Shown: piece by piece, positions 36,697 to 46,018 of the stretch
Layout of the letters: every line of letters starts with the position of its first letter
Position numbering within the stretch: position 1 is the stretch's first letter
Assembly: GCA_903952205.1 (NCBI GenBank)
Contig: CAJBEZ010000095.1
Location: 83,418 to 147,417, forward strand
Reading direction: 5' to 3'
DNA from: an uncultured Desulfomonile sp.
Lineage (GTDB): Bacteria > Desulfobacterota > Desulfomonilia > Desulfomonilales > Desulfomonilaceae
DNA length: 64,000 nucleotides
Notes under the pieces: generated by a model
What the model was told of the DNA's origin: nothing
Seen by the model: only the letters and a program-made list of their open reading frames with translations
The model's database searches: none
Translations under genes and position numbers: made by a program

Positions 36697-36745
36697 AATG
36701 TCTGAAACAGTACAATGGCTGTGGGTCCATACATGAATCCAAGCC

Positions 36746-38806
36746 TTGCGTGAGGAATTCGATTTGTCACACATTCTCGAAACAACTGAGAAAGGCTGTG
36801 GGGGTAAAAACGAATCTAATGAATGCCAAGAAGTCTTTTCAAAGAAATATTACCTATCTTTGAGTTGGCTTTCAATGTTAGTTTTCGTAGTTTCCTCCTC
36901 TTTCGTGTTCACGTACATGTTCGAATGGGACAAATATCATGCGATCTGTGATCCGATGTCACACATAATGTCCATGCCGGACAAGGTCCTTGTATTTTGT
37001 TTTCTTGTGGCCAAGTCCATCCTGTGGTTTCTGCCATTTATTGGGATTTTTTGGTTTCTGACGGCGCTAAATTTTGTCCGAATTTCCATATTTTTCTTGA
37101 TCACGTTTTGGCTATTTACGTTCTCCATGATGACAATCGATCTGATTCTTTATAGCCTCCACGGCGCCCACATCTTAGATCACGTTCGATGGGTTTCCGA
37201 AGCGCTACAAGAAACTCCCTATAAGTTTTTTCATCAATTTTGGGATTTCATTGGAATAAAACTAGCCATTGGAGCGATAATTGCGCTGGTTGTCTTCATG
37301 ATTTCAGTCCCTGCGACCTTATTTTCTGTCAGATGGGTTGTAACCAGGTTAGCATATCGTTTCATGGGGTTAGTGTCCGGATGGTCAATGGCAATTGTCA
37401 TCTTTGCCGCATTATTATTCCCTTTGACCATAGTTCCTGTGCCGGAACAATTTCGTGATAGAGTTATTGATGCATTACCTGTGGCTGAGGGCAACAAGAA
37501 AGTTCTCGGATGTTTATTTCAAGCCGCTCACAGTTTTTTGGGCTTCGCGAGCCAGATTATTCCAGAATGGCAAAATCCAGACCACGACAAGTTTGTCACT
37601 AATGATGAAATACCGTTTGTTGCTAAAATCGTCAATGACGCTTTGAACTCAAACTCCGCAGGAACTATTTCCGAAGTCAACCTTACCAGACCAAACCCTC
37701 CCAACATAATTGTTATAGCTCTTGAATCTTTTCGATCCAGCTTGGTTGATTTTGGTTCCATGAAAAATCTTGGAGAGTGGTCTAAACAGGGACTTCGCCT
37801 CAACAGACATTATTCTGGGTGCAATGGCACGAGGCCGGGGCTATTTGCGCTATTTAGTGGTCACGTAGCTTTGGATCAGATTGCTGATGACAAAATTAGT
37901 TTCCAAATGATCGAATTGTTTAAAAGACTTGGTTTTAACACCACGTTCATAACTTACGGTGACAGCTTTAACTGGGGCGGTGTAGATGATTGGTACAAAT
38001 CTATTCCCTGCGACATTTTCCTTCGAGAAGGCAATTATTCTATGATCAAAGAAGAAATAAGTGATTGGCCTGATTCAGACCGAAGAAAAATCAATCATGC
38101 GAAACATATTCTTAATACATATACCGACAAACCTAATTTCGTGTTTGTTTTTCTCCTTTCCTCACATTGGCCCTACGCTTTCCCGAAGGAGCTTGATATT
38201 TTCAAATCTGACAAATATATTTCAAAATTCTGGAGTTTTTTTAATTTTGACGACAAGGTTAAATTATATACGAATCGATATATAAACACGATGCTTTTTC
38301 TGGATAAAGAGATAGCGGAATTTGTGAGCCAACTTGATCCGAGTCGTAACATAGTTATTGTAACCGGAGATCATGGAGAATCCATGGGGGAGGACGGGGG
38401 ATTTGGTCACGGGGCTCGCCCATCTGAAGTACAATTGAGAACTCCATTCATAATGGTCGGACCAGGGGTTGCGCCTCGAGAAATCAACACCGCAACGGCT
38501 CATAATGATGTCTTACCAACTTTGTTGCATGTGATAGCTGGAAGAAATGTAACTGACATTAACGCCAGTGGGAGGGACTTATTGGCTGACCCAGCGCCTG
38601 CCGACAGAGTCGTGGTGACCGCTTATCGAGGCAAGCAAAATGTTCGTGAGATATTATCAATACACGGAAACAAACGGCTTGCTTTCAAGCTTGACACAAA
38701 TTTGAATAAATCTGAAAGACCAGAATTAATAGGCGGGATTGATGAAGCCGGACAATTTAACTTTAAAGTTCAGAAAGATAAAGCTACAATAGGATTTTGC
38801 TGGTGA
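36746..38806 (+). CDS. LTA-synthase-like membrane sulfatase-fold phosphotransferase
   Basis: 686 residues at most. Five N-terminal membrane helices, then an extracytoplasmic alkaline-phosphatase/sulfatase-fold domain from about residue 310. The LTA-synthase-like nucleophile Thr lies in SGCNGTRPGLFALFSG, and metal ligands in VVTYGDSF-like strands, SHWPY and GDHGESMGEDGGFGHGAR. Relatives transfer glycerol-phosphate or phosphoethanolamine to glycans or lipids. The first start (TTG 36746) follows a transposase relic directly, and no in-frame ATG precedes the first helix, so the true N-terminus is uncertain; the 5' end may be altered by the insertion. Confidence 0.78.
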   Translation: MREEFDLSHILETTEKGCGGKNESNECQEVFSKKYYLSLSWLSMLVFVVSSSFVFTYMFEWDKYHAICDPMSHIMSMPDKVLVFCFLVAKSILWFLPFIGIFWFLTALNFVRISIFFLITFWLFTFSMMTIDLILYSLHGAHILDHVRWVSEALQETPYKFFHQFWDFIGIKLAIGAIIALVVFMISVPATLFSVRWVVTRLAYRFMGLVSGWSMAIVIFAALLFPLTIVPVPEQFRDRVIDALPVAEGNKKVLGCLFQAAHSFLGFASQIIPEWQNPDHDKFVTNDEIPFVAKIVNDALNSNSAGTISEVNLTRPNPPNIIVIALESFRSSLVDFGSMKNLGEWSKQGLRLNRHYSGCNGTRPGLFALFSGHVALDQIADDKISFQMIELFKRLGFNTTFITYGDSFNWGGVDDWYKSIPCDIFLREGNYSMIKEEISDWPDSDRRKINHAKHILNTYTDKPNFVFVFLLSSHWPYAFPKELDIFKSDKYISKFWSFFNFDDKVKLYTNRYINTMLFLDKEIAEFVSQLDPSRNIVIVTGDHGESMGEDGGFGHGARPSEVQLRTPFIMVGPGVAPREINTATAHNDVLPTLLHVIAGRNVTDINASGRDLLADPAPADRVVVTAYRGKQNVREILSIHGNKRLAFKLDTNLNKSERPELIGGIDEAGQFNFKVQKDKATIGFCW

Positions 38807-38978
38807 TTTCTAAGAAATTACTCAATTTTGAGCCTAACGGGCGCAGTGTTCAGAAAACTCAACCAGAGAAAAGACTCTGGTTCATCTTCGAATGTCAAAA
38901 CATTAAAATTGCGCCCTTCCGACAAGACTTTAGAGCAAAGGTCAAAACTCGACGACAAAATTTACCTCGCTATATTAA

Positions 38979-38996
38979 TTCTACTCCGACATATAA
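38979..38996 (+). repeat. Left terminal inverted repeat of the IS701-type element
   Basis: 18 bases, matching the complement of 40454-40471 with one mismatch at position 11. Confidence 0.8.
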
Positions 38997-39034
38997 GTCT
39001 TGACAGTCCATGAGGGATATTATATGCATCTTTC

Positions 39035-40291
39035 ATGGAAACGACTAACATGTTTTTTGCTATCGACGACTACATGGCGCGATTTTCTCATTATATAAAG
39101 CGGCATGAGGCTCGGGTTTTGGCTCAGAGGTACGTCGTCGGATTGATGATGGATGGAGACAGGAAGTCGGTTGAGCCGCTGTCGGAGAAAGTCCACGCTT
39201 CGGAAAGGGGTATGCAGCGATTGCTGACAGATGTCAAGTGGAACCTCGAGGGCGCATCTTGCGAATACAGAAGACAGATGCTTGCAGAGACAGATGATCC
39301 GCACGGGGTTTTGTTGATTGATGACACCGCATTTCCCAAGAAGGGTAATCATAGCGTATGTGTGACCAGGCAGTATTGTGGATCTCTTGGGAAGGTGGAT
39401 AATTGCCAGGTCGGTGTAAGCATGACCTATGTGGGGCAGGGCTTTGCCTGGCCGTACGCCATGGAGCTTTTTGTTCCTGAATCCTGGGATAACCCCGAGT
39501 GTCTGGCTTTGCGAAAGAAAACGAACATGCCGGAAGATGTTCATTACCGCGAAAAATGGCAGATAGCCATGGAACTGATTGATTTGGCCGGAGCGGATGG
39601 CGTTTCCCATCGGGCGGTGGTGGCCGACAGTTGGTACGGCAATATAATGGAGTTTCGCAGGGGACTGGACGAGCGGAAAAAGAGATATGTCGTCGGCATC
39701 CATTCTGATACGTTGGTTTTTCTCGAATCTCCGGTATTTGAAGAACCCGATTCCCTAGAGAAAAAACCAGGTCGAGGCAGAAAATATCCTAAACTGTCGG
39801 AAACGAACCTCTTGCCGGTGAAGGTGGCTGATCTGGGAAAATGTGTTGAGGAAAAAGATTGGGAACATCTGGAGATCCGTAAAGATTGCCAAGGCAAGCC
39901 GTTGGTGATTGAAGCCATATCCAGAAGAGTCTTTCCTGCTCAGGGATACAGAAAAGGTAGCATCCATGAAGAAGGCTGGCTGATCATCGAGAGAAGACAT
40001 GGGGACAAACAAACCGAACTCCGGTACTTCGTTAGTAACATGCCCCAAGACATGCCTACCCTTGAAATGGTCCGTCTCTTTCATGAGCGGTTCTGGATTG
40101 AACAGGGCTACCAGCAACTGAAAGAAGAGTTGGGATTGGATCACCATGAAGGCAGAAGCTGGCCCGGTTGGCATCGGCATGTGCTGCTGGTCTTTCTTGC
40201 CTTCGGTTATCTTACGCTCCAACGTATACAGGAAAAAAAACGCATTCAGAATATCTGGTGGAACCAAAGGATGAGTAGTCTTGCCCCTTAA
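39035..40291 (+). CDS. IS701-family DDE transposase
   Basis: 418 residues, the usual size. DDE endonuclease motifs are visible: VLLIDDTAFPKKG (first Asp), VVADSWYGN (second Asp) and the C-terminal Glu in WIEQGYQQLKEELGLDH. This matches the DDE_5/IS701 superfamily, which moves by cut and paste. The start at 39035 is ATG with a weak upstream purine run. The gene looks intact, so the element may still be mobile. Confidence 0.9.
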   Translation: METTNMFFAIDDYMARFSHYIKRHEARVLAQRYVVGLMMDGDRKSVEPLSEKVHASERGMQRLLTDVKWNLEGASCEYRRQMLAETDDPHGVLLIDDTAFPKKGNHSVCVTRQYCGSLGKVDNCQVGVSMTYVGQGFAWPYAMELFVPESWDNPECLALRKKTNMPEDVHYREKWQIAMELIDLAGADGVSHRAVVADSWYGNIMEFRRGLDERKKRYVVGIHSDTLVFLESPVFEEPDSLEKKPGRGRKYPKLSETNLLPVKVADLGKCVEEKDWEHLEIRKDCQGKPLVIEAISRRVFPAQGYRKGSIHEEGWLIIERRHGDKQTELRYFVSNMPQDMPTLEMVRLFHERFWIEQGYQQLKEELGLDHHEGRSWPGWHRHVLLVFLAFGYLTLQRIQEKKRIQNIWWNQRMSSLAP

Positions 40292-40453
40292 ATCGCGATT
40301 TCCTTGAGTCTTGGAAGCGTCGGAAATGTCCCTTTCGCTCTTCAGAGCGATGGAAACAACGGCAAAGAGAATTGAAGCAAGTATCCTCTCTGCCGGATGT
40401 CCGACATCAAGTCTCCCTCTTTCTGATGAGAATGTTGATTTGACTCGGTTCAT

Positions 40454-40471
40454 TTATATGGCGGAGTAGAA
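40454..40471 (-). repeat. Right terminal inverted repeat of the IS701-type element
   Basis: 18 bases, complementary to 38979-38996 with one mismatch. It lies about 160 bases after the transposase stop. Confidence 0.8.
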
Positions 40472-40480
40472 ATAATTGTC

Positions 40481-41488
40481 TCAAATCTTGAACGGTCCGT
40501 AACGATAGTCCCAATAATTTTCTCTAAGCACCCATTCGAGCAATTCAGGGTCCTCACGCGCCTTCTTCTGATGAAAAAGATATCCTCTGATCCATGCTTC
40601 GTGAACTTTCTGCTTTATTGCCGCATACGGATCTTTGGATAATCTACTTGCAATACGCCGCAATAGCCTTCTAGCTGCGGGAAGTGGCTCCTGCATTTTC
40701 CAGTCAAACTTTATGCCTCGGTTCCTTCTTATCGTAGTATAAGAATCATTTATCCCATAAAGAAAATTTCGCCGCTCGAAATAATCCAAAGTGAGCCTTT
40801 CGGTAGGTATCCGATGGTGAATCAGAGCCTTGGGCTGATAAACAATCTTAAACCCTATGGCCTTTGCCTTCCACGCTAGGCCCGTTTCAGCGTTGCCTTG
40901 ATAACATTCAAAGGGTTTAGGAATATAGTCTGGATGGAATCCACCCAGATCAAACAGCGTTTTCCGACGGATCGAGAAATTGAGCCCCCAAATGAAAAGG
41001 GAGTCTATTTCGGATGGTTGTTCGCCAAAATCCAAGACGCTAAGATAATCGCACCAACTTCTGGGGCCATCTCGATACCAAAACGCTTCCAACCAATCAG
41101 GAGGTGGGGATTCATATCTTGGTAGATTTTTTCCACCTACAAGATGAACTTGAGGGTCATCAAAAGTTTCTTCTATCGCGTTCAGCCATCCGGAATCGAC
41201 ATCGATGTCATCGTCTATGTAAATTAATATGTCACACTTGGACTCAAGCGCTCCTTTGTGTCTACCAGAAAGCAATCCGGGGATTGGTTCGTAATAATAC
41301 CTGATAATGCAATTAGGAGCTGACTTGATTGCGGCTTCAGTCACGGTTTGTGTATCGTCTGTCGACGCGTTATCCACTACAATAATTTCGTGGTCCCGTG
41401 ACAATGACTTTAACGCCAGCAAAGAAGCAAGGGTAATTTGCAAGGAAGCGCTTCTGTTGAATGTGGGAATTATGATTGAGATCGGCAT
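40481..41488 (-). CDS. Family 2 glycosyltransferase (copy A)
   Basis: 335 residues. GT-A fold: ISIIIPTFNRSASL start, EIIVVDNASTDDT nucleotide loop and the DDD metal motif in LIYIDDDIDV. A conserved GGFHPDY and a C-terminal RGYLFHQKKARED region match copy B (42796-43824) over nearly the full length. It is cytoplasmic and probably adds one sugar to a lipid-linked glycan. The IS701 element ends 10 bases after its stop. Confidence 0.9.
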   Translation of the reverse strand: MPISIIIPTFNRSASLQITLASLLALKSLSRDHEIIVVDNASTDDTQTVTEAAIKSAPNCIIRYYYEPIPGLLSGRHKGALESKCDILIYIDDDIDVDSGWLNAIEETFDDPQVHLVGGKNLPRYESPPPDWLEAFWYRDGPRSWCDYLSVLDFGEQPSEIDSLFIWGLNFSIRRKTLFDLGGFHPDYIPKPFECYQGNAETGLAWKAKAIGFKIVYQPKALIHHRIPTERLTLDYFERRNFLYGINDSYTTIRRNRGIKFDWKMQEPLPAARRLLRRIASRLSKDPYAAIKQKVHEAWIRGYLFHQKKAREDPELLEWVLRENYWDYRYGPFKI

Positions 41489-41851
41489 CGAGAAATTCCG
41501 CTGCGTTCAATATGAAACTTAGCCCAATATAGAGGCATTCAAGCTGAAAAGGGAGTTGCAGCGCCGTTCGCAGATTGAATTGCTCACAATGGCTTCACCT
41601 GGATATTTAGTCACATCCTTATTGAAACTAACCTATTTCCTCTTTCTAGAAAAATCTAGAATTATCATTTTTTTCTATGAAGTTGCCAGATATTGTGCGA
41701 GTTACCATAAACGGAAAAAGAAAGTAAAAGAGTATTGTAATTGAAATGAATTTAATAAAGCATCCTATTTTCCCAGTAGGAGTAAATTAGTAACATTTTT
41801 CAAGGCCTGATTACTTTCACATAACTGTCTGATGCAGAGGAGGGCCATTTG
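41489..41851. other. Divergent intergenic region, 363 bp
   Basis: AT-rich, with no coding frame. TTCTAGA (about 41644) and TCTAGAA (about 41655) form a small hairpin followed by a T-run on the plus strand. It should hold the promoters of the GT2 copy A and the FemAB-like copy 1. Confidence 0.35.
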
Positions 41852-42784
41852 ATGACGCAGAGTGGTGCGGGCGAAGAACGACCGTCCGAGGAAATCTACC
41901 TTTCCGACTTTTATAACACCCTGGGAGTCAGGACGTTCACCGAGGCCGATTTTCTCTGGCGTTCCGCAGGCCTCAGATTATTTACACCCGTACCCATGGT
42001 CCGTTCTATTTCCTTATCAAAGGAAGACCTTGGTCGCGTGTGGAAACAAGGCGCATTTTTCATTCATTTTCCAACGGCCGATGTGGGGCGGGGATTTCCT
42101 GGCTACATTTTTGTGATGGATGACAAGGAATACGGTTTCGGGAGCATTAAGAGTAGTGATCGTAGGCATAACATCCGTAGGGGCTTTAAACACTGTGACG
42201 TGAAAAGTATTCCTTTCGAATTTCTTGTGGACAATGCGGATCCACTAATTCGAGACACATATTATCGTCAGGGACGCAACTGCGATGATGCGGTTGTGGA
42301 AGGTTGGCGGAATTATTTTAGGGCTGCGGCGGAAAATCCGTTATTTGAAGCTTGGGCAGCATTTGTTGACAAGAAACTTGCGGCATTCAAGGTAGAATTT
42401 ACATACCACGGAGTGGTCCAGGCGGACATGGTGTTTAGTTTTAAAGAACTCCTGAAATACTATCCGGTAAACGCTCTACTATTTTTTTCCACGCAGCAGG
42501 CAATTAGACGGGATGAAATTTCTTGTGTGTCTTACGGTATGACGCCGGTGACAGGGGAACCGGAAAGCCTGATAGGCTTCAAAGAGTCTATGGGGTTCAA
42601 GAAAATTGAAATTAATCACCGGATAGAGGTCAACCCCCTACTGAAACTCGCCTTTTCTTTCCCGCTAAACTCATTGCTTAAACTTATGGCCGATCATTAT
42701 TACAATCGATCAGCGTATGCCAGAATAGTGTCAGGCGTTATCGCTAAACTTCATGAACAAACCAGGAATTATCACGGGATGTAG
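41852..42784 (+). CDS. FemAB/BioF2-like acyltransferase (GNAT fold), copy 1
   Basis: 310 residues from ATG 41852 (AGAGGAGGG upstream). The pattern FGSIKSSDRRHNIRRGFKHC, then an FxAWAAFVDKKLAAFKVEF strand pair, and the C-terminal SLIGFKESMGFKKI signature match the BioF2-like acetyltransferase (Acetyltransf_6 / FemAB) fold. Relatives transfer acyl or aminoacyl groups to sugars, peptidoglycan or lipids. Two paralogues lie in the same island (43922, 54584). The donor and acceptor are unknown. Confidence 0.8.
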   Translation: MTQSGAGEERPSEEIYLSDFYNTLGVRTFTEADFLWRSAGLRLFTPVPMVRSISLSKEDLGRVWKQGAFFIHFPTADVGRGFPGYIFVMDDKEYGFGSIKSSDRRHNIRRGFKHCDVKSIPFEFLVDNADPLIRDTYYRQGRNCDDAVVEGWRNYFRAAAENPLFEAWAAFVDKKLAAFKVEFTYHGVVQADMVFSFKELLKYYPVNALLFFSTQQAIRRDEISCVSYGMTPVTGEPESLIGFKESMGFKKIEINHRIEVNPLLKLAFSFPLNSLLKLMADHYYNRSAYARIVSGVIAKLHEQTRNYHGM

Positions 42785-42795
42785 CAAAACTCTTT

Positions 42796-43824
42796 TTAGC
42801 GGGATGACGATGGCTCATTATTTCGAAAAGGACCATAACGGTAATCGAAATAGCTGTTTTGTAAGACCCACATGAGCAAGGCTGAATCTTGGCGCACTTC
42901 CCGTTGGTGGAACTTGTACCCTTCCAGCCACGCTCCACGAACTCTTTGCTTTATTTGCGCATGGGGGTCCCCAGACAACTTTCCTACAACTCGATTTACC
43001 GTTCGTTTAATTTGTGGAAATGGTTCTTGCATCTTCCAATTGAATTTCATGCCCTGATTTCTTCTAATCGTTGTATAAGAATCAAAAATCCCACCAAAGA
43101 ACATTCTTTTTTCAAAATACTCAATTGTAAGACGTTGGTCGGGAATTATGTGATGAACCAGAGCGCGAGGCTGATACATTATCTTCAATCCTTTGGCCTG
43201 TACTTTCCAGGCCAGACCCGTTTCTCCATCTCCCTGATACTGTTCAAAAGGCTTAGGGACGTAGTCCGGATGGAATCCACCCAGTTCAAAAAGTGTTTCT
43301 CGACGGATTGCATAATTGAGGCTCCAAACATAGATGGGATCAATTTCAGCTAATTGGTCACCAAAGTCCAGAATACTAAGGTATGCGCACCAGTTTCTGC
43401 CCATTTCTCGAAACCAAAAAGCCTCCAACCATTCAGGGGGCTGAGAATCAAACATGGGAAGGCTTTTGCCGCCAACCAGATGGACTGCCGGATCATTGAA
43501 AGTCTCAATTATGGCCTCCAACCATTCGGACGCAGCTACTATGTCATCGTCTATAAAAATCAGAATGTCTCCCTTGGATTCCAATGCTCCCTTGTGTCTC
43601 GCGGACAATGATCCAGGTATAGGTTCGTAGTAGTAACGAATGTCTTGTTGTGGATTCAGTCTTATGATCGATTCGGCAAGTTGCTTTGTGCTGTCCGTTG
43701 AAGCATTGTCTACTATAATAATTTCGTAATTATGTGGAGAAGATTTTGAATTTAGTAATGATTCAATAGTATTTCTGAGAGAAAAGCTTCTGTTGAATGT
43801 CGGAATTATAATGGAAGACTTCAT
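42796..43824 (-). CDS. Family 2 glycosyltransferase (copy B)
   Basis: 342 residues, a near-duplicate of copy A: same start (IIIPTFNRSFSLRNTI), same VDNASTDST loop, DDD motif in LIFIDDDIVA, same GGFHPDYVPKPFEQYQGDGE and YRYGPF end. It lies 11 bases from the end of FemAB copy 1, on the opposite strand. The duplication probably gives two linkages or two acceptors. Confidence 0.9.
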   Translation of the reverse strand: MKSSIIIPTFNRSFSLRNTIESLLNSKSSPHNYEIIIVDNASTDSTKQLAESIIRLNPQQDIRYYYEPIPGSLSARHKGALESKGDILIFIDDDIVAASEWLEAIIETFNDPAVHLVGGKSLPMFDSQPPEWLEAFWFREMGRNWCAYLSILDFGDQLAEIDPIYVWSLNYAIRRETLFELGGFHPDYVPKPFEQYQGDGETGLAWKVQAKGLKIMYQPRALVHHIIPDQRLTIEYFEKRMFFGGIFDSYTTIRRNQGMKFNWKMQEPFPQIKRTVNRVVGKLSGDPHAQIKQRVRGAWLEGYKFHQREVRQDSALLMWVLQNSYFDYRYGPFRNNEPSSSR

Positions 43825-43921
43825 TTGAAGAATTCCTCATTCCTGAAAGCCCAACTGCTAAGTATCGACAAATGCCCATCAGACGCTCGCACTAAACCAA
43901 AATTGTTCATATTATGCATTG

Positions 43922-44875
43922 TCATTCTTGTTGCCCAAATTCATGGCGTTGGAGTTGTCCATGGTAAGTGTCTAAGACCCCGGCGATGATTCTAGCATAC
44001 ATGGAACGATTGGAAGCGCTTTTCGCTACAAAACGGGCTAACGAATTTAAGGGTTGGAACAAGAGAGGCTTAAGGACCGGGTGTACCTCTATCCGCTCTT
44101 TCACGGGGATTTTCTTGAAACCCATAGACTCTTTGAAGCTGACAAGACTATCGGTTTCGCCGATGATTGGGCGCTTTCCATAAGAAACAAAGGTGATATG
44201 ATCCTTTAATATTGCCTGCTGGGTTACAACGAAAGCTAGAGCGTCGACTGGGTGGTATTTTAGAAGCTCGGTGCGACTAAATGTCATCTCAATATAAACT
44301 CCACCTCCCACTGTAATAAGGACACACACCGCTGCGAGCTGATTGGAGACAAATGATGCCCACGATTCAAACAAAGGATTCGATTCCGCTAACCTGAAAT
44401 AGTTTTTCCACATTTCCAAAACAGAATGATTAAAAATCCGACTCTGGCGCCTGTGGGTGTCTTCTATCAAAGCGCCGGCATCTCGAACCAAAACATCAAA
44501 GGACACCCGTTCAACTAAACAATGCTTAAGCGCCCACCTGATGTTGTGACGCCGCTTGCCGCTAGTGATGCTCCCAAAATCATAGTTCTTTTCATCTACA
44601 ACGAGATCATAGCCAGGATAGAACGGCTTGTCTTCGTCAGACACGTAATGAAGGAACAGCGCGTTTTGGCTCCACATGAACCGTAAGTCATCCGAGGAAA
44701 GAGAGATTGGCTTAGAAGATGGCCACGGTGAGAAAAACCTGAGGCCCCTTGACATCCAAAAGGAGTCTTGAACTACAAAAAAACGTGCTCCCCTAGCTCT
44801 GCAAAAATCAGAAAGGCATTTATCCTCAGTCAAATCTTGAGAGACTTCATAACTACGGTTTTTAGTCAATTCCAT
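43922..44875 (-). CDS. FemAB/BioF2-like acyltransferase, copy 2
   Basis: 317 residues from ATG 44875. Same fold and signature as copies 1 and 3 (FGSITSGKRRHNIRWALKHC, then SLVSFKESMGFKKI). The segment MSRGLRFFSPWPS parallels copy 1's WRSAGLRLFTPVP. It stands about 100 bases after GT2 copy B on the same strand, followed closely by the GNAT gene upstream in coordinates. Confidence 0.82.
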   Translation of the reverse strand: MELTKNRSYEVSQDLTEDKCLSDFCRARGARFFVVQDSFWMSRGLRFFSPWPSSKPISLSSDDLRFMWSQNALFLHYVSDEDKPFYPGYDLVVDEKNYDFGSITSGKRRHNIRWALKHCLVERVSFDVLVRDAGALIEDTHRRQSRIFNHSVLEMWKNYFRLAESNPLFESWASFVSNQLAAVCVLITVGGGVYIEMTFSRTELLKYHPVDALAFVVTQQAILKDHITFVSYGKRPIIGETDSLVSFKESMGFKKIPVKERIEVHPVLKPLLFQPLNSLARFVAKSASNRSMYARIIAGVLDTYHGQLQRHEFGQQE

Positions 44876-44888
44876 CTTAATAGACCAT

Positions 44889-45938
44889 TTACTCTACGTT
44901 TAAGAGAGCGCCATAAGAAATATCCATAGACGAAATTGAAAATTCAGTTGGTAATGATTCCAAACTGTTGGCAACTAACTGAGGACGCCAGACTGAATGG
45001 AGTGGGAAATTCGAGAATCCACTTTTCTTTAGTAAATCTACTTTTCTAGTTTTGGGAACCCCAAGGCAGCAGACGTATGAACACCCCGCCAACGCACATT
45101 TTTTGATAACATAGTCAAATAGCTCTTGCACGTGTTCCAATCTAGCTTCCCGAGATACAAGGAATTCCATGATCAATGCCCGCTTGTAAGATTCCAGTAT
45201 TTGGTAAATCACCATCACTTCGGGAAATTCCGGGACACCAACAATAGCGCATTCGTATTTCCTGAACGGATGTTTGCTGTATCGCCACTCGAGCCAAGAT
45301 TCATTTATGTCCAGACAAAAAAATGATCGTTCAAGGAGCTCCTTAAGTTTAAGTTCTCTGAAGCTTTGAATGTCCTGGGTTTGGTAAAATCTCTTGGTTT
45401 CTTTTGACCGGGTTTTCGTCGAAGTTTTCAGTAGACTAAGAATCTTGCCAATTCTAATGAAGCCTCGCTGGGCAAGCAATATGCCTGGATCGATCCATCG
45501 AATTAACAAAGAAGGTTTTCCTAGATCCTTGAAGTGGCTCTTCTTGGTAAACAGCCCTATGCTCTGAGGATTGGGAAGTGAAATGAGGAAGTCAATACCT
45601 AGTCGTCCTGCTTCTGAATATGCTGCCTGGGCTAACTTACTGGAAAATCCTTTTCTTCGATAGTCAGGATGGGTCACAACGTTCACGGAAATACCCGCTA
45701 AGCCTCGAACCCCTCTAATAAGAACAGGCAAAGGAACCAGGATGTGCATTGACACGACCCTATGTGAGTCATCCTTTATCACGTAGGTAATCGACCTTCC
45801 CCATGTATTCTCACTCGTCAGCCATCTGAAATATTTGTGGGTCGCCTCCTCAGCGGAATGCCAGACAAGCTTTTCCAATTCAACAATCGAATCCTCATCT
45901 TCTGCTGTGGCTATTGTCGGTTCTAATAATGAGCCCAA
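44889..45938 (-). CDS. GNAT N-acetyltransferase
   Basis: 349 residues. The acetyl-CoA motif A is VVTHPDYRRKGFSS (R-x-x-G/A pattern), preceded by beta-strand IKDDSHRVVSMHILVPLPV. The C-terminal half lacks a known domain; it may be a second, degenerate GNAT fold. The start is TTG at 45938 with AGGACAG upstream; no in-frame ATG lies near. It may acetylate a nucleotide-sugar amine in the island. The substrate is unknown. It lies 13 bases before FemAB copy 2 in transcription order. Confidence 0.78.
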   Translation of the reverse strand: MGSLLEPTIATAEDEDSIVELEKLVWHSAEEATHKYFRWLTSENTWGRSITYVIKDDSHRVVSMHILVPLPVLIRGVRGLAGISVNVVTHPDYRRKGFSSKLAQAAYSEAGRLGIDFLISLPNPQSIGLFTKKSHFKDLGKPSLLIRWIDPGILLAQRGFIRIGKILSLLKTSTKTRSKETKRFYQTQDIQSFRELKLKELLERSFFCLDINESWLEWRYSKHPFRKYECAIVGVPEFPEVMVIYQILESYKRALIMEFLVSREARLEHVQELFDYVIKKCALAGCSYVCCLGVPKTRKVDLLKKSGFSNFPLHSVWRPQLVANSLESLPTEFSISSMDISYGALLNVE

Positions 45939-46018
45939 ATGAAACTGTCCTGTACTGAACTTACAGTGTTTTTAGCGAATTCCTTGATCCTTCTTAACAC
46001 TCCATGGATTACTGTCCG

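Larger units (their letters stand above)
38979..40471 (+). mobile_element. Complete IS701-family insertion sequence, about 1,493 bp
   Basis: One transposase gene sits between 18-bp terminal inverted repeats, TTCTACTCCGACATATAA on the left and its near-perfect complement on the right (one mismatch). The 4-bp flanks are TTAA (left) and ATAA (right), a near but not perfect target duplication. The element separates the LTA-synthase-like gene from a GT2 gene, whose stop lies only 10 bases beyond the right end. Confidence 0.82.

Noticed and set aside
39020..40453. Long minus-strand open frames opposite the IS701 transposase
   Set aside because: They mirror the codon pattern of the transposase gene and show no protein motifs.
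41640..41690. Strong terminator at TTCTAGA/TCTAGAA
   Set aside because: The stem is short and AT-rich, and no plus-strand gene ends just before it.
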